A DNA stretch of 64,000 nucleotides from CAZSXS01 sp964611385 (GCA_964611385.1 CAZSXS010000005.1:1-64000); one strand, 5' to 3'. Positions 8,907 through 17,216 are shown, counted from the first letter of the stretch. Notes: a model not told the origin generated them from the sequence alone. A program made the numbers and translations.

Positions 8907-10903
8907 TTTAATAAGTCCTTTGCCCGCTTCACCACATTTTCAACGGTAAATCCGAAGCGCTTGAATAGCAAGTCTGCCGGAGCAGAAGCGCCGAAGCCTT
9001 CCATGGAAAGAACATCCCCGTCCAGCCCTGTATACTTATGCCAGCCGAAGGGCGAAGCGGCTTCTACCGCCAGACGCTTGCGAAGGGTCTTGGGCAGGAT
9101 GCTGTCCTTATAGGCTTGAGGCTGCTCATCAAAGACCTCAAAGGATGGCATACTGATTACCCGTGCGGCTATGCCGTCTGCTTTCAGTACATCGTAAGCC
9201 TTGTAAATCAATTCAACCTCTGAACCGCTTGCCATCAGTATGATTTGGGGATTCTCTGAATCCCTCAAAATATAAGCACCCTTGCAGGCTTCTTTGCCGC
9301 TTTCCGGAAGTAGGGTCAGGTTTTGGCGGGAGAGAACAAGCGCGGTGGGGTTTTTCCTTGTGAGAGCCAGATACCAGGCGGCAGCCGTTTCGTTGGTGTC
9401 GCAGGGGCGAATGACGGTGAAATTGGGTATGCTTCGAAGAGCTGCTAGCTGCTCAATGGGTTGATGCGTGGGGCCATCTTCACCAACTCCGATGCTGTCA
9501 TGCGTAAGAATGTTAATCAGAGGTAGGTTCATTAGAGCTGAAAGGCGTAATGCAGGCTTCATGTAGTCACTGAACACAAAGAACCCGGCAATGTAAACCC
9601 GTAGACTTCCATGCAGGAGCATACCATTAGCGATCGCCGTCATGGCGTGTTCCCGAATCCCGAAGTGGAAATTCCGTCCGCTACGGTCATTTTTGCTGTA
9701 GTCGCCAAGGTCTTTCATCAGGGTCTTTGTGGAGGGGGCCAGGTCAGCGGAGCCGCCTACCAGGTTAGGAATCAATTTACAAAGCTTGTTGAGTACGGTT
9801 TCCGAAGAAATACGAGTTGCCAGGTTGCCCTCGTACTTCCAGAAATCTTCATTGGCTAAGAGGTCAAGGGGCAATTCGGGGCTGTGCCAGACTTCCCATT
9901 CTTTGTAAAGCTCTGGGTACTGCTGCTTGTATGCTTCCAGTAAGGTGTTCCAAGCGATTTCATTCTGGTTCAGGGCATGGATTCTTTCCTTTAAATAATC
10001 CTTCACTGGGTCGGGAACCACAAAGCTCTCATAGTCAAAGCCCAGATGCGCCTTAGCAAGCTTGATTTCTTCCTCCCCCAGGGGTTCCCCATGAGCGGAG
10101 GCCTTGCCTTGCTTGTTGGGAGCACCAAAGCCGATTTTGGTTTTGATTTCGATAAGGCTAGGTCTGTCAATGTCGGCCTTTGCTGCTTGAATGGCCTTCA
10201 AGATGGCTTCTGTATCATTGCCATCCGCAACAGAAAGCACCTGCCAATTGTAGGCTTCAAAACGCTTTTTGACATCCTCTGTAAAGGCAATATCCGTACT
10301 TCCTTCAATGGTGATATTGTTAGAGTCATATAAAAGAATTAATTTACCTAAGCCAAGGGTTCCCGCCAGGGAAGCAGCCTCGGCAGAGATACCCTCCATA
10401 AGGCAACCATCGCCGCAAAGGGAGTAGGTATAGTGGTTAACAATCTGGAAGCCAGGCTGGTTAAACTTACTTGCCAACATGCTCTCAGCCCAGGCAAAGC
10501 CCACTGCATTAGCGATACCCTGTCCCAGGGGGCCTGTGGTGACTTCCACGCCCTTGGTATGGCCTTGTTCCGGGTGACCAGGCGTCAGACTATCCAGCTG
10601 CCTAAAATTCTTCAAATCCTCAATCTCTAAGCCATAGCCAAAAAGGTGCAGCAGGGAGTAGATCAGGGTAGAGCCGTGCCCAGCCGAAAGTACAAAGCGA
10701 TCTCTATCTGCCCAACTAGGGTTTTGAGGGCTGTGCTTCATTTCCTTGTCCCATAGGGTAAAAGCAGTAGGCGCCATGCCCATGGGCATACCAGGGTGAC
10801 CGCTTTTTGCCTTTTGGATCGACTCCGCGCATAAAAACCGTATGGTATTAATTCCTAAATTCATGCCATTCTCTGAATGCATAACATCATCATTTCCTTT
10901 CAT
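8903..10903 (-). CDS. tkt: transketolase
   Basis: 666 residues from the ATG at 10903, preceded by AAGGA at good spacing; an upstream TTG lacks a site. Full-length thiamine-diphosphate transketolase: N-terminal SIQKAKSGHPGMPMGMAP, the ThDP-binding GDGCLMEG..., the central HDSIGVGEDGPTHQPIEQLA block and the C-terminal domain with RVISMPSFEVFDEQ. It moves two-carbon ketol units between sugar phosphates in the non-oxidative pentose phosphate pathway, in the cytoplasm. First gene of a two-gene operon with rlmCD, from a promoter at 11020-11048 with a ~110-base leader. Confidence 0.96.
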   Translation of the reverse strand: MKGNDDVMHSENGMNLGINTIRFLCAESIQKAKSGHPGMPMGMAPTAFTLWDKEMKHSPQNPSWADRDRFVLSAGHGSTLIYSLLHLFGYGLEIEDLKNFRQLDSLTPGHPEQGHTKGVEVTTGPLGQGIANAVGFAWAESMLASKFNQPGFQIVNHYTYSLCGDGCLMEGISAEAASLAGTLGLGKLILLYDSNNITIEGSTDIAFTEDVKKRFEAYNWQVLSVADGNDTEAILKAIQAAKADIDRPSLIEIKTKIGFGAPNKQGKASAHGEPLGEEEIKLAKAHLGFDYESFVVPDPVKDYLKERIHALNQNEIAWNTLLEAYKQQYPELYKEWEVWHSPELPLDLLANEDFWKYEGNLATRISSETVLNKLCKLIPNLVGGSADLAPSTKTLMKDLGDYSKNDRSGRNFHFGIREHAMTAIANGMLLHGSLRVYIAGFFVFSDYMKPALRLSALMNLPLINILTHDSIGVGEDGPTHQPIEQLAALRSIPNFTVIRPCDTNETAAAWYLALTRKNPTALVLSRQNLTLLPESGKEACKGAYILRDSENPQIILMASGSEVELIYKAYDVLKADGIAARVISMPSFEVFDEQPQAYKDSILPKTLRKRLAVEAASPFGWHKYTGLDGDVLSMEGFGASAPADLLFKRFGFTVENVVKRAKDLLK

Positions 10904-10918
10904 CTTTATCCTTGTAAT

Positions 10919-11015
10919 CAACTCAGTCCCGTCTGTCTTTGCTTAAGCGCTACGCAAACAATTAAGCCTTTCCGGCTGTGTTGTCGGCCTGGAAAACGCT
11001 TCGGAAGCTGAGTAG
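10919..11015. repeat. possible diverged member of the ~100-bp repeat family
   Basis: Starts AACTCAGTCCCGT (compare AACTCAGTCACGT of copy B) and ends AAGCTGAGTAG, ~97 bases apart as in the family, but the interior does not align convincingly. It lies in the tkt leader and may form a leader hairpin. It could be chance. Confidence 0.35.
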
Positions 11016-11019
11016 GGTC

Positions 11020-11048
11020 ATTTTATAGCGGAACATAAAGGATTGCAA
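11020..11048 (-). promoter_or_regulatory. promoter for tkt-rlmCD
   Basis: Minus strand TTGCAA and TAAAAT separated by 17 bases. This predicts a 5' leader of about 110 bases before the tkt ATG. Confidence 0.5.
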
Positions 11049-11139
11049 GTCCTTTTTCAAACAAGAGCCTTTGTAAAAAAAGCTGGACAACAAGTATATT
11101 TTACGAGAAAAGGTAAAATATAAATAAAATGTCAAATCA

Positions 11140-11236
11140 ACTCAGTCACGTTCAGCTTTGCAAAACCGCCGCTCAAAACAATAGAATTGATTAGCTTGAA
11201 TGATGGCGGCTTGGTAACTGTTTAAGAGGCTGAGTA
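11140..11236 (+). repeat. intergenic ~100-bp repeat, copy B
   Basis: CTCAGTCACGTTCAGCTTTG at the left and GGCTGAGTAT at the right, with GCCGCT, AATAGAATTGATT and GGCGGCTTGGTAA inside in the same order as the other copies. It lies between tkt and the IS607 element. Confidence 0.85.
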
Positions 11237-11306
11237 TAAACATGCTTACCGAGAACAGGAGGGTAGCAACAGTTTAATTATACCTAATAATATCTACTAA
11301 AAAGCA

Positions 11307-11334
11307 TTGACATACACCAGATATATGTTATACT
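11307..11334 (+). promoter_or_regulatory. promoter of the IS607 element
   Basis: TTGACA and TATACT separated by 16 bases, ending 16 bases before the recombinase ATG. Near-consensus, so the element is probably transcribed. Confidence 0.75.
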
Positions 11335-11350
11335 CGTTAAGGGTGATAAC

Positions 11351-11974
11351 ATGAATTATTATACTATAGGACAATTTTCAAAAATGGTAGGTAAAAGCAT
11401 ACAGACGCTAAGGTTATGGGACATTGAAAACAAATTAAAGCCACACCATATATCTGATGGCGGACACAGATATTATTCCGAACAACAAGTTTATCAAGTA
11501 ACACAACAGCCAATGAAAGAAAAAGTAAGAAAAACAATAGGATATTGCAGAGTTTCGAGCAATAAACAAAAGGACGATTTAGAAAAACAAGTAGAGAATG
11601 TTAAAACATACATGATAGCGAAAGGGTATACATTCGATACAATAACTGATATAGGGAGTGGAATCAATTACAACAAAAAAGGACTCAATCAACTAATCAG
11701 TATGATAACCAATTATGAGATTGAAAAAGTAGTTATCTTGTATAAAGATAGGCTTTTATCATTTGGCTTTGAGCTAATAGAAAACCTATGCAATAGATTC
11801 GGGACGGCAATTGAAATAATAGATCAAACCGAAAAGACAGGGGAACAAGAGTTGGTAGAGGATTTAGTTCAAATCGTAACTGCTTTTAGTTGCCGATTGC
11901 AAGGAAAGCGAGCGAACAAAGCCAAAAAGCTGATAAAGGAGTTGTTGGAAAATGATAATAGCAAAGAAGGTTAG
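11351..11974 (+). CDS. tnpA: IS607 serine recombinase (transposase TnpA)
   Basis: 207 residues. Residues 1-50 form a MerR-like helix-turn-helix (YYTIGQFSKMVGKSIQTLRLWD) that binds the element ends. Residues 62-190 are a small serine recombinase catalytic domain with YCRVSSNKQ (nucleophile Ser 69). IS607 recombinases keep the DNA-binding domain at the N-terminus, as here, and move DNA through a circular intermediate with low target specificity. The gene overlaps tnpB by 23 bases, indicating coupled translation. No frameshift or stop interrupts it. Confidence 0.93.
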   Translation: MNYYTIGQFSKMVGKSIQTLRLWDIENKLKPHHISDGGHRYYSEQQVYQVTQQPMKEKVRKTIGYCRVSSNKQKDDLEKQVENVKTYMIAKGYTFDTITDIGSGINYNKKGLNQLISMITNYEIEKVVILYKDRLLSFGFELIENLCNRFGTAIEIIDQTEKTGEQELVEDLVQIVTAFSCRLQGKRANKAKKLIKELLENDNSKEG

Positions 11975-13181
11975 GCTGTTACCAACGGAAGAACAAGAAC
12001 GACAACTCATAAAATCAGCAGGAACAGCACGTTTTGTTTATAATTGGGCCTTAGATAAACAGATACGCCATATGAAAACAACAGGAAAACTAAACAAAAT
12101 AAGCGATAGTGATTTGCGAAAGGAATTAACCCAATTAAAACAAACTGAAGAATATAAATGGCTTTATGAAGTAAGTAATAATGTAGCAAAGCAAGCAGTA
12201 AAGGATGTATGTGTGGCAATAGACCGATTTCATAGAGAAAGCAAAAAGAACGGCTATAAATACAGACGGAATGCTATAAAAAGTGGAAAAAAACTTGATT
12301 TTACGGACTTTGAAAATTTTCCACGATTTAAGATCAAACGAAAATCTAAAACAGCATTCTACCATGACACTGAAAAGTTAAAGGTGGAAAAGGACGAAGT
12401 ACATTTAGAAAAAATAGGCAAAGTGGAACTTGCGGAACAAAACCGAATACCAACAGACGGAAAATATACAAATCCACGCATAAGCCATGATGGGAAGTAT
12501 TGGTATGTATCTGTAGGCGTAGAACAAGAACAAAGAAAAAATGAATTAACAGGTGAAACAATAGGCATCGACTTAGGAATAAAAGAACTGGCGACCCTAT
12601 CGAATATAGAAAAGCCTATAGAGAATATCAACCGAACGAAGGAAGTAAAGTGGTTAAAGAAAAAACTAAAACGAAAGCAAAGGCAACTATCAAGAAAATA
12701 TGAAAAGAATAAAACACCAAAAGGAAAGGTAGGTGAAAACCGTTACAAGTTTGCAAAAACTAAGAATACAGAAAAATTAGAGAAGGAAACCAGGCTTATC
12801 AATCGAAGGTTAAGCAACATACGTTTGAATCATATCCATCAAGCGACCAATAGGATCGTGAAAACCAAGCCATCCAGAATAATCGTTGAAGATTTAAACG
12901 TGAAAGGTATGATGAAGAACAGGCATTTATCAAAAGCAATATCAGAACAAGGTTTCCATATGTTCATCATGATATTAGCCTATAAATGCGTGTTAAATGG
13001 GATTGAGTTGGTAAAGGCAGACAGATTTTATCCGTCAAGTAAAAGATGCTCCTGTTGTGGCGAATTAAAGAAGAACTTGAAATTGAAAGATAGGACTTTC
13101 ATTTGCCCGGCCTGTCATTTTGAAATTGACAGAGATAAAAATGCTTCAATCAATCTTTCAAAATATCTGGATATAGCCTAA
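11952..13181 (+). CDS. tnpB: TnpB RNA-guided nuclease (OrfB)
   Basis: 409 residues, full length for the family. The RuvC-like active site is complete: Asp 207 in GIDLGIKEL, Glu 313 in IIVEDLNVKGM and Asp 395 in EIDRDKNAS. The zinc finger uses Cys 366/369 and 385/388. The N-terminal part matches the OrfB wedge domain (VRLLPTEEQERQL). TnpB proteins use an RNA from the element's right end to cut DNA next to a short target motif and so help the element persist. AAGGAG lies upstream of the ATG inside tnpA. All motifs intact, so activity is likely. Confidence 0.93.
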   Translation: MIIAKKVRLLPTEEQERQLIKSAGTARFVYNWALDKQIRHMKTTGKLNKISDSDLRKELTQLKQTEEYKWLYEVSNNVAKQAVKDVCVAIDRFHRESKKNGYKYRRNAIKSGKKLDFTDFENFPRFKIKRKSKTAFYHDTEKLKVEKDEVHLEKIGKVELAEQNRIPTDGKYTNPRISHDGKYWYVSVGVEQEQRKNELTGETIGIDLGIKELATLSNIEKPIENINRTKEVKWLKKKLKRKQRQLSRKYEKNKTPKGKVGENRYKFAKTKNTEKLEKETRLINRRLSNIRLNHIHQATNRIVKTKPSRIIVEDLNVKGMMKNRHLSKAISEQGFHMFIMILAYKCVLNGIELVKADRFYPSSKRCSCCGELKKNLKLKDRTFICPACHFEIDRDKNASINLSKYLDIA

Positions 13182-13310
13182 CGACAGTAATAATAGTAAT
13201 AGAATACTGTTCGTTACGCAGGAATATAAGCCTTCGGAGTGTCAGAAAAACTGTAGTAGCTTAGGCAAGGCAGGACACGTTGAACAAGGAAAAAATCTCT
13301 AAAATATTAG
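13182..13310 (+). ncRNA. putative right-end guide RNA (reRNA/omega RNA) of TnpB
   Basis: TnpB guide RNAs are made from the 3' end of tnpB through the element's right end into flanking DNA. Here 13182-13310 has no gene and holds short self-complementary stretches (for example GCCTTCGG around 13230). The scaffold/guide junction is not visible to me, so limits are approximate and the call rests on family knowledge. Confidence 0.4.
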
Positions 13311-13340
13311 TTTTTGGTAGATTTTATGTAACGGAAGAAT

Positions 13341-14510
13341 ATGCGTAAATTCATTTCATGGACGATGGCTCTGGTACTGAGCTTAACAGTTTCAATATCT
13401 TGTAAGGCTGAGGAACAAGAGGTGCCAAGTATGCGGGTGGACTGCAAGGCTGCGGTTCTGATGGAACCTTATACAGGAAAGATCCTGCTGGAGCAAAACC
13501 CCCACGAAAAGCTACCCCCAGCTAGCGTGACCAAGGTAATGACGATATTGCTGATTTACGAGGCTATAAGCAATCAAAAAATCAAATGGGAAGACATGGT
13601 GACTGTGAGCCAACATGCAGCCAGCATGGGAGGATCTCAAATTTTCTTGGAGCCTATGGAGCAGCAGCCCGTAAGGGAACTGACCAAATCAATCGTAGTG
13701 GCTTCGGCAAATGACGCAGCGGTAGCCATGGCGGAATTTATTGCTGGTAGCGAAGATGGCTTTGTCACAATGATGAACAATAAGGCACGAGAGCTAGGCA
13801 TGGATGATACTAATTTCTTAAATGCCTGCGGACTGGATACCGATGGGCATGTAACCTCGGCTATGGACATTGCTATCATGACTAAGGAATTGATTACAAA
13901 ATATCCGGATGTGTATGCGTTTTCAAAAATCTGGATGGACAGTATCACCCACAGGACTGCTCGGGGCGAAGAAGTATTCGGCCTTTCCAATACGAATCGG
14001 CTCATTCGCTCTTACCAGGGGGCAACTGGGCTGAAAACCGGCTCCACCAGCCAAGCTCTATACTGTATCTCCGCCACTGCCCAAAGAAACAATATGAATC
14101 TGATCGCCGTGGTCTTGGGTGCTCCCGACCCTAATGTCCGCTTTCATGAAGCCATGAAAATGTTTGACTATGGCTTTGCCAACGTAAACATTGTGCAGGG
14201 CGAAGCAGCTGGGACAGAAAAAGGAACAGTAAAAATACAAAAGGGTGAGAAGGAAGAAGTTAATGTCGTGATTAAGGAGCAAATCAATGTACTCATTCCC
14301 AGAGGCAAGAGTACGGCCCTGGATTCCAAGGCCGAAATTATGAGTACCCTAAATGCGCCGATCAAGGAAGGTACCAAAGCCGGGGAAATTGTTTACTTCT
14401 TCGAAGACAAAGAGGTCGGTCGAAGTGACTTAATTGTTCCGGAGAACATCAAAAAAGCCTCCTTCGCTACGGTGAGCAAGAGGCTTTTGCGAGATTGGAT
14501 GAAGTATTAG
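13341..14510 (+). CDS. D-alanyl-D-alanine carboxypeptidase, PBP5/DacF type
   Basis: 389 residues with an N-terminal signal peptide (cleavage likely near residue 23). The three penicillin-binding motifs are present: SVTK at 62-65 (nucleophile Ser 62), SAN at 122-124 and KTG at 232-234. The ~110 residues after the catalytic domain fit the PBP5 C-terminal beta domain. It trims the last D-Ala from peptidoglycan stem peptides outside the membrane. The ATG is preceded by GGAAG. The start lies directly after the right end of the IS607 element, so its native promoter may have been displaced. DacF-like paralogues in Firmicutes often act in sporulation; that is not shown here. Confidence 0.92.
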   Translation: MRKFISWTMALVLSLTVSISCKAEEQEVPSMRVDCKAAVLMEPYTGKILLEQNPHEKLPPASVTKVMTILLIYEAISNQKIKWEDMVTVSQHAASMGGSQIFLEPMEQQPVRELTKSIVVASANDAAVAMAEFIAGSEDGFVTMMNNKARELGMDDTNFLNACGLDTDGHVTSAMDIAIMTKELITKYPDVYAFSKIWMDSITHRTARGEEVFGLSNTNRLIRSYQGATGLKTGSTSQALYCISATAQRNNMNLIAVVLGAPDPNVRFHEAMKMFDYGFANVNIVQGEAAGTEKGTVKIQKGEKEEVNVVIKEQINVLIPRGKSTALDSKAEIMSTLNAPIKEGTKAGEIVYFFEDKEVGRSDLIVPENIKKASFATVSKRLLRDWMKY

Positions 14511-14537
14511 GAAAGTAGTATCCTCCTTAGAGTTCTA

Positions 14538-14566
14538 TTGACAAGTCAAGAATTCTGTGCTAAAAA
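14538..14566 (+). promoter_or_regulatory. candidate promoter for purC
   Basis: TTGACA and TAAAAA separated by 17 bases. Transcription would start near 14573, downstream of a longer in-frame start and in agreement with the ATG at 14601. Confidence 0.45.
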
Positions 14567-14600
14567 TGTGTCCAATCAAGCAAATAAAGGGAGGATAAGC

Positions 14601-15275
14601 ATGAAGAAACTATACGTAGGCAAGACAAAGGATGTTTATAGTCTTGATAATGGCAATTATTTATTAAGGTTCAAGGACGATGTTACCGGCGAGAACGGGG
14701 TTTTTGACCCAGGCGCAAACACAGTGGGCCTCAGCATTGAGGGCATTGGTAGAGAAAACCTAAAGATGACAGTGAAGTTTTTCGAGCTCCTGAAAGCCGC
14801 CGGTATCAAAACCCACTATATCTGTGCGGATATTGATAAGGCTGAGATGGAGGTTTTGCCAGCCAAAACCTTCGGTAAGGGCCTGGAGGTCATTTGTCGC
14901 TTACGAGCAGTCGGAAGCTTTTACCGCCGTTATTGCGATTACATTGCAGAAGGCGCTCCCTTGGATGCCTATGTAGAAATGACCTTTAAGAACGACGCCC
15001 TTGGCGATCCCCCGGTTACGAAGGATGGGCTGGCCATGCTGAAAGTCATGACAGAGACACAGTATGAACAGATTAAAGAATTGACCCAAAAGATCACCAG
15101 AGTGATTGCAGCAGAGATTGCAAGAAAAGGACTTGAGCTTTACGATATAAAGTTTGAGTTTGGTTACAATGATGATGAGGTCATTTTGATTGACGAAATC
15201 GCCTCTGGAAATATGAGAGTCTATAAGGACGGAACAGTCATTGACCCAATCCCCTTGTCTCAGCTCTTGTTGTAA
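14601..15275 (+). CDS. purC: SAICAR synthase (short clostridial type)
   Basis: 224 residues from the ATG at 14601, which follows GGGAGG. It joins CAIR with aspartate using ATP in purine synthesis, in the cytoplasm. Visible blocks are LYVGKTKDVYSLDNGNYLL, the FDPGANTVGL loop, CRLRAVGSFYRRY and the C-terminal LIDEIASGNMRVYKDG. The last differs from the common DEISPDTCR motif but matches the short PurC form I know from Lachnospiraceae-like Clostridia. It stands alone, not in a pur operon, and no purine riboswitch is seen. Confidence 0.8.
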   Translation: MKKLYVGKTKDVYSLDNGNYLLRFKDDVTGENGVFDPGANTVGLSIEGIGRENLKMTVKFFELLKAAGIKTHYICADIDKAEMEVLPAKTFGKGLEVICRLRAVGSFYRRYCDYIAEGAPLDAYVEMTFKNDALGDPPVTKDGLAMLKVMTETQYEQIKELTQKITRVIAAEIARKGLELYDIKFEFGYNDDEVILIDEIASGNMRVYKDGTVIDPIPLSQLLL

Positions 15276-15693
15276 AAAGTTATGTTATAAAAAAATTGTA
15301 AATATAACCGCCCTGTATCTTATGTCAAAATGAAAAACTGAAAAGGATTTTTCGAAGGGCATAGGTTATAGTACCGACGACGGATAAAAACGAACCGGAA
15401 GAGCTCTTGGCTTATTCGAAAAGCTTACCTTACCCCCGGCAGGTTATGAAGTCAACCCCCATATTCGCAATACCTGTATAAGACCCAGAAGGACGAAAAG
15501 AAATCTGCGTATAGCCGGCACAGTAAATTACTGTTTACGTGGATGGGATAAGATCTAGAAGGGTTAAGAAAAAAACAAAACGAATCGATTCGGCAGGGAA
15601 AGCGAGACAAATGAATAAAGCAATTCGGATAGGATACTGACAGTAAGTCCTATTCTAGAACGGTTGCTCAAGCAGCCAAATATAAGAAACCAT

Positions 15694-15744
15694 AAGCAAA
15701 GAGGCTTTTGGGCATTGTTTTGATGCCTAAAAGCCTCTTTGCTT
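15694..15744 (+). terminator. long terminator-like hairpin 1
   Basis: A 22-bp stem (15694-15715 with 15723-15744, one G-T pair) around a 7-base loop. The stem ends are A-rich and T-rich, so it could work in both directions. Confidence 0.65.
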
Positions 15745-15861
15745 TGTTTGGAAAGTGGACAGCGCTTTGCCTTGTCCGAATGACAAAACAGGAGAAAAGC
15801 AAGGCTGTAAGGCTGCAAAAATACTGGGCGTACTTTTAAGCCGAAACGGAGTGGATAAATA

Positions 15862-15891
15862 AAAAAGCCCACGAAAAATCGTTGGCTTTTT
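15862..15891. terminator. bidirectional terminator hairpin 2
   Basis: AAAAAGCCCACGA pairs with TCGTTGGCTTTTT (one G-T pair), with a 4-base loop. A-run before and T-run after suit termination on both strands. Confidence 0.7.
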
Positions 15892-15942
15892 GCAAGGCTT
15901 GTGTTGCTGAATGTCTATATCATAGAAGTCTTAACTAGAAAA

Positions 15943-15979
15943 AAATAACCGCCCTGCCGACCAAGTAGCGCGGTTATTT
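15943..15979. terminator. hairpin 3
   Basis: AAATAACCGC and GCGGTTATTT form a 10-bp perfect stem around a GC-rich loop; T-rich after it on the plus strand. Confidence 0.6.
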
Positions 15980-16029
15980 CTTTAAATATGATGTTTTAAG
16001 GATTAGCCGTCAACCTTGTAGTTGTAGCT

Positions 16030-16061
16030 AAAAGGGAGGGTATTAGCGTACCCTCTCTTTT
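16030..16061. terminator. bidirectional terminator hairpin 4
   Basis: AAAAGGGAGGGTA pairs with TACCCTCTCTTTT around TTAGCG. It sits just past the 3' end of the minus-strand gene at 16120 and could end it. Confidence 0.65.
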
Positions 16062-16119
16062 ATTATGTTCAGATTATAACAGAATAAACAGGGACTGTAA
16101 AGAGAAAAGTGAATACACT

Positions 16120-16671
16120 TCAGTCTTCTTCCACCCATTTCAAATCACTGTAAAGATCTTTCAAGCTATCTTGAAATCCCCAGCCTTCGATAGCATTCTG
16201 AATGATTGCATGAATCCGCTCCAAGAAGAATTGAAGGAGCTCATCCGTTTTTTCGGAATTCAATAATTTTATTGCTTGCCCAAACATGCTTTCCATGCTG
16301 CTGTAGAATGTCTCACTGATGTCACCGTATGCTTTTGTGAATTCAACCCCGTTTTCAACGTAGAACAACATCAGGTCTAAGATTAGTTTTTTGTCCGTGG
16401 ATATTTTCTTGAACTCTGAGATGGCCTTTTTTGCTTCTCTTAGATCAAGTCGCCCATGGCCTCTTTTTGGGAAAAACTCATGTCTGATCTTTTCCTTATG
16501 CGCTTCAATGATGTTTTGAGTTTCTATGGTTCCCAAAAATTTCATGGTCAGAAAATCCTTTGCCTGCGAGCAAGTCTTGCTTATTTCGCAAACCAGTTCC
16601 ATCAGATCTGCTTGATCATAAGCTTTAAGGTGTTCTTTCAATTGATTAACGGTGATTGTGTTTTTCTTCAA
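16120..16671 (-). CDS. hypothetical helical protein (DUF6155-like)
   Basis: 183 residues from the TTG at 16671, chosen because GAGAGGCGG lies 6 bases upstream; longer in-frame starts have no such site. The protein is helical and charged, begins KKNTITVNQLKEHLKAYDQ, has no signal peptide or membrane segment, and resembles the DUF6155 group (an N-terminal L-K-x-x-L-K-x-Y motif followed by an all-alpha body). I do not know a function. It stands alone, with hairpin 4 beyond its 3' end. The family label is tentative. Confidence 0.7.
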   Translation of the reverse strand: MKKNTITVNQLKEHLKAYDQADLMELVCEISKTCSQAKDFLTMKFLGTIETQNIIEAHKEKIRHEFFPKRGHGRLDLREAKKAISEFKKISTDKKLILDLMLFYVENGVEFTKAYGDISETFYSSMESMFGQAIKLLNSEKTDELLQFFLERIHAIIQNAIEGWGFQDSLKDLYSDLKWVEED

Positions 16672-16801
16672 TTTTAAGCCGCCTCTCAAAATTATTGTAA
16701 TTGAAATTAATCGAAAGGTCATGTTATGCTTGCCAACTATCAGAAGCCGTTTCAAGATAAAGTTCAAAGGCGATAGCGACTCCTTCTAGCGGAAGGTCAC
16801 T

Positions 16802-16969
16802 TTATGCAGATGACCTTATATACAGTTGTCGGCCAATTGATGGCTTGCTGTTTACGGAATCTTCAGCCAACAAAAGCTGATAAATAAGTCTTGCACTGGC
16901 TTTCATACCCAGCTCAATGCAAACGCTCTCATAAGGGTTTAAGCTAGAGAGCAACCGCCGCTTCCTTTT
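16802..16969 (-). pseudogene. C-terminal fragment of a LacI-type regulator
   Basis: The minus strand reads NPYESVCIELGMKASARLIY and ends GRQLYIRSSA. This is the typical last segment of LacI/AraR-like regulators (YES-x-G-x-ELG-x-KA ... L-x-IR-S). Only ~55 codons remain; a stop at 16970-16972 closes the frame upstream, with no DNA-binding domain. Hence a decayed gene. It directly abuts the stop of the small RHH gene, in another frame. Confidence 0.65.
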
Positions 16970-16970
16970 T

Positions 16971-17138
16971 TTATTGTTTATTCAGGTCATCAAACACCTT
17001 ATCAATTCCTTTTCCGACAATATCTGATGTAGTTGCACCCGATGCTTGCCTGCACTGTGCGAGTTTTTCTTTTGTTTCATCACTGACCAGTACATATATT
17101 CTGTCCTTCAAAGGTTTCTCCAAGGGTGGACGCCCCAT
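16971..17138 (-). CDS. small ribbon-helix-helix (CopG/Arc-like) protein
   Basis: 55 residues: MGRPPLEKPLKDRIYVLVSD, then a two-helix part with SGATTSDIVGKGIDKVFDDL. This is the familiar small RHH pattern (MGRP...K-D-x-x-[IVL]-x-[IVL]-x-[LV]-[ST] strand, then K-L-x-x-C and T-x-S-[DE]-I-[IV]-x-x-G-I). Such proteins bind DNA as dimers, often as antitoxins or plasmid/transposon regulators. A promoter is visible upstream. No toxin gene is beside it; the fragment after it belongs to a different family. Recognition is by pattern only. Confidence 0.7.
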   Translation of the reverse strand: MGRPPLEKPLKDRIYVLVSDETKEKLAQCRQASGATTSDIVGKGIDKVFDDLNKQ

Positions 17139-17187
17139 CTTACCTTACCTTGCGCCATTTTGTCACCCGCTTTCTATGCGCACCGTA

Positions 17188-17216
17188 ATCTTACTCCGAT
17201 GCATACAGAAAGTCAA
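17188..17216 (-). promoter_or_regulatory. candidate promoter for the RHH gene
   Basis: Minus strand TTGACT and TAAGAT separated by 17 bases, ~50 bases before the ATG. Confidence 0.5.

Larger units (their letters stand above)
11290..13320 (+). mobile_element. IS607-type insertion sequence (tnpA-tnpB)
   Basis: Two overlapping genes, a MerR-headed serine recombinase and a TnpB nuclease, define an IS607-type member of the IS200/IS607 super-group. Both reading frames are full length with catalytic residues kept. The exact ends cannot be read because these elements lack long terminal repeats and make no obvious target duplication; the boundaries given are approximate. The left side begins after repeat copy B; the right side stops just before the D,D-carboxypeptidase gene. 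Confidence 0.8.
15276..16119. other. 844-base gap with four stacked hairpins and no credible gene
   Basis: No reading frame here has a ribosome binding site or a recognisable product. A 36-codon stretch from ~15371 (plus strand) is open but lacks a start. The right half contains four terminator-like hairpins within 370 bases (listed separately). The rest appears to be decayed sequence. Confidence 0.6.

Noticed and set aside
15564..15872. 102-codon minus-strand frame
   Set aside because: It runs through a 22-bp terminator-like hairpin, has no ribosome binding site and an odd composition.
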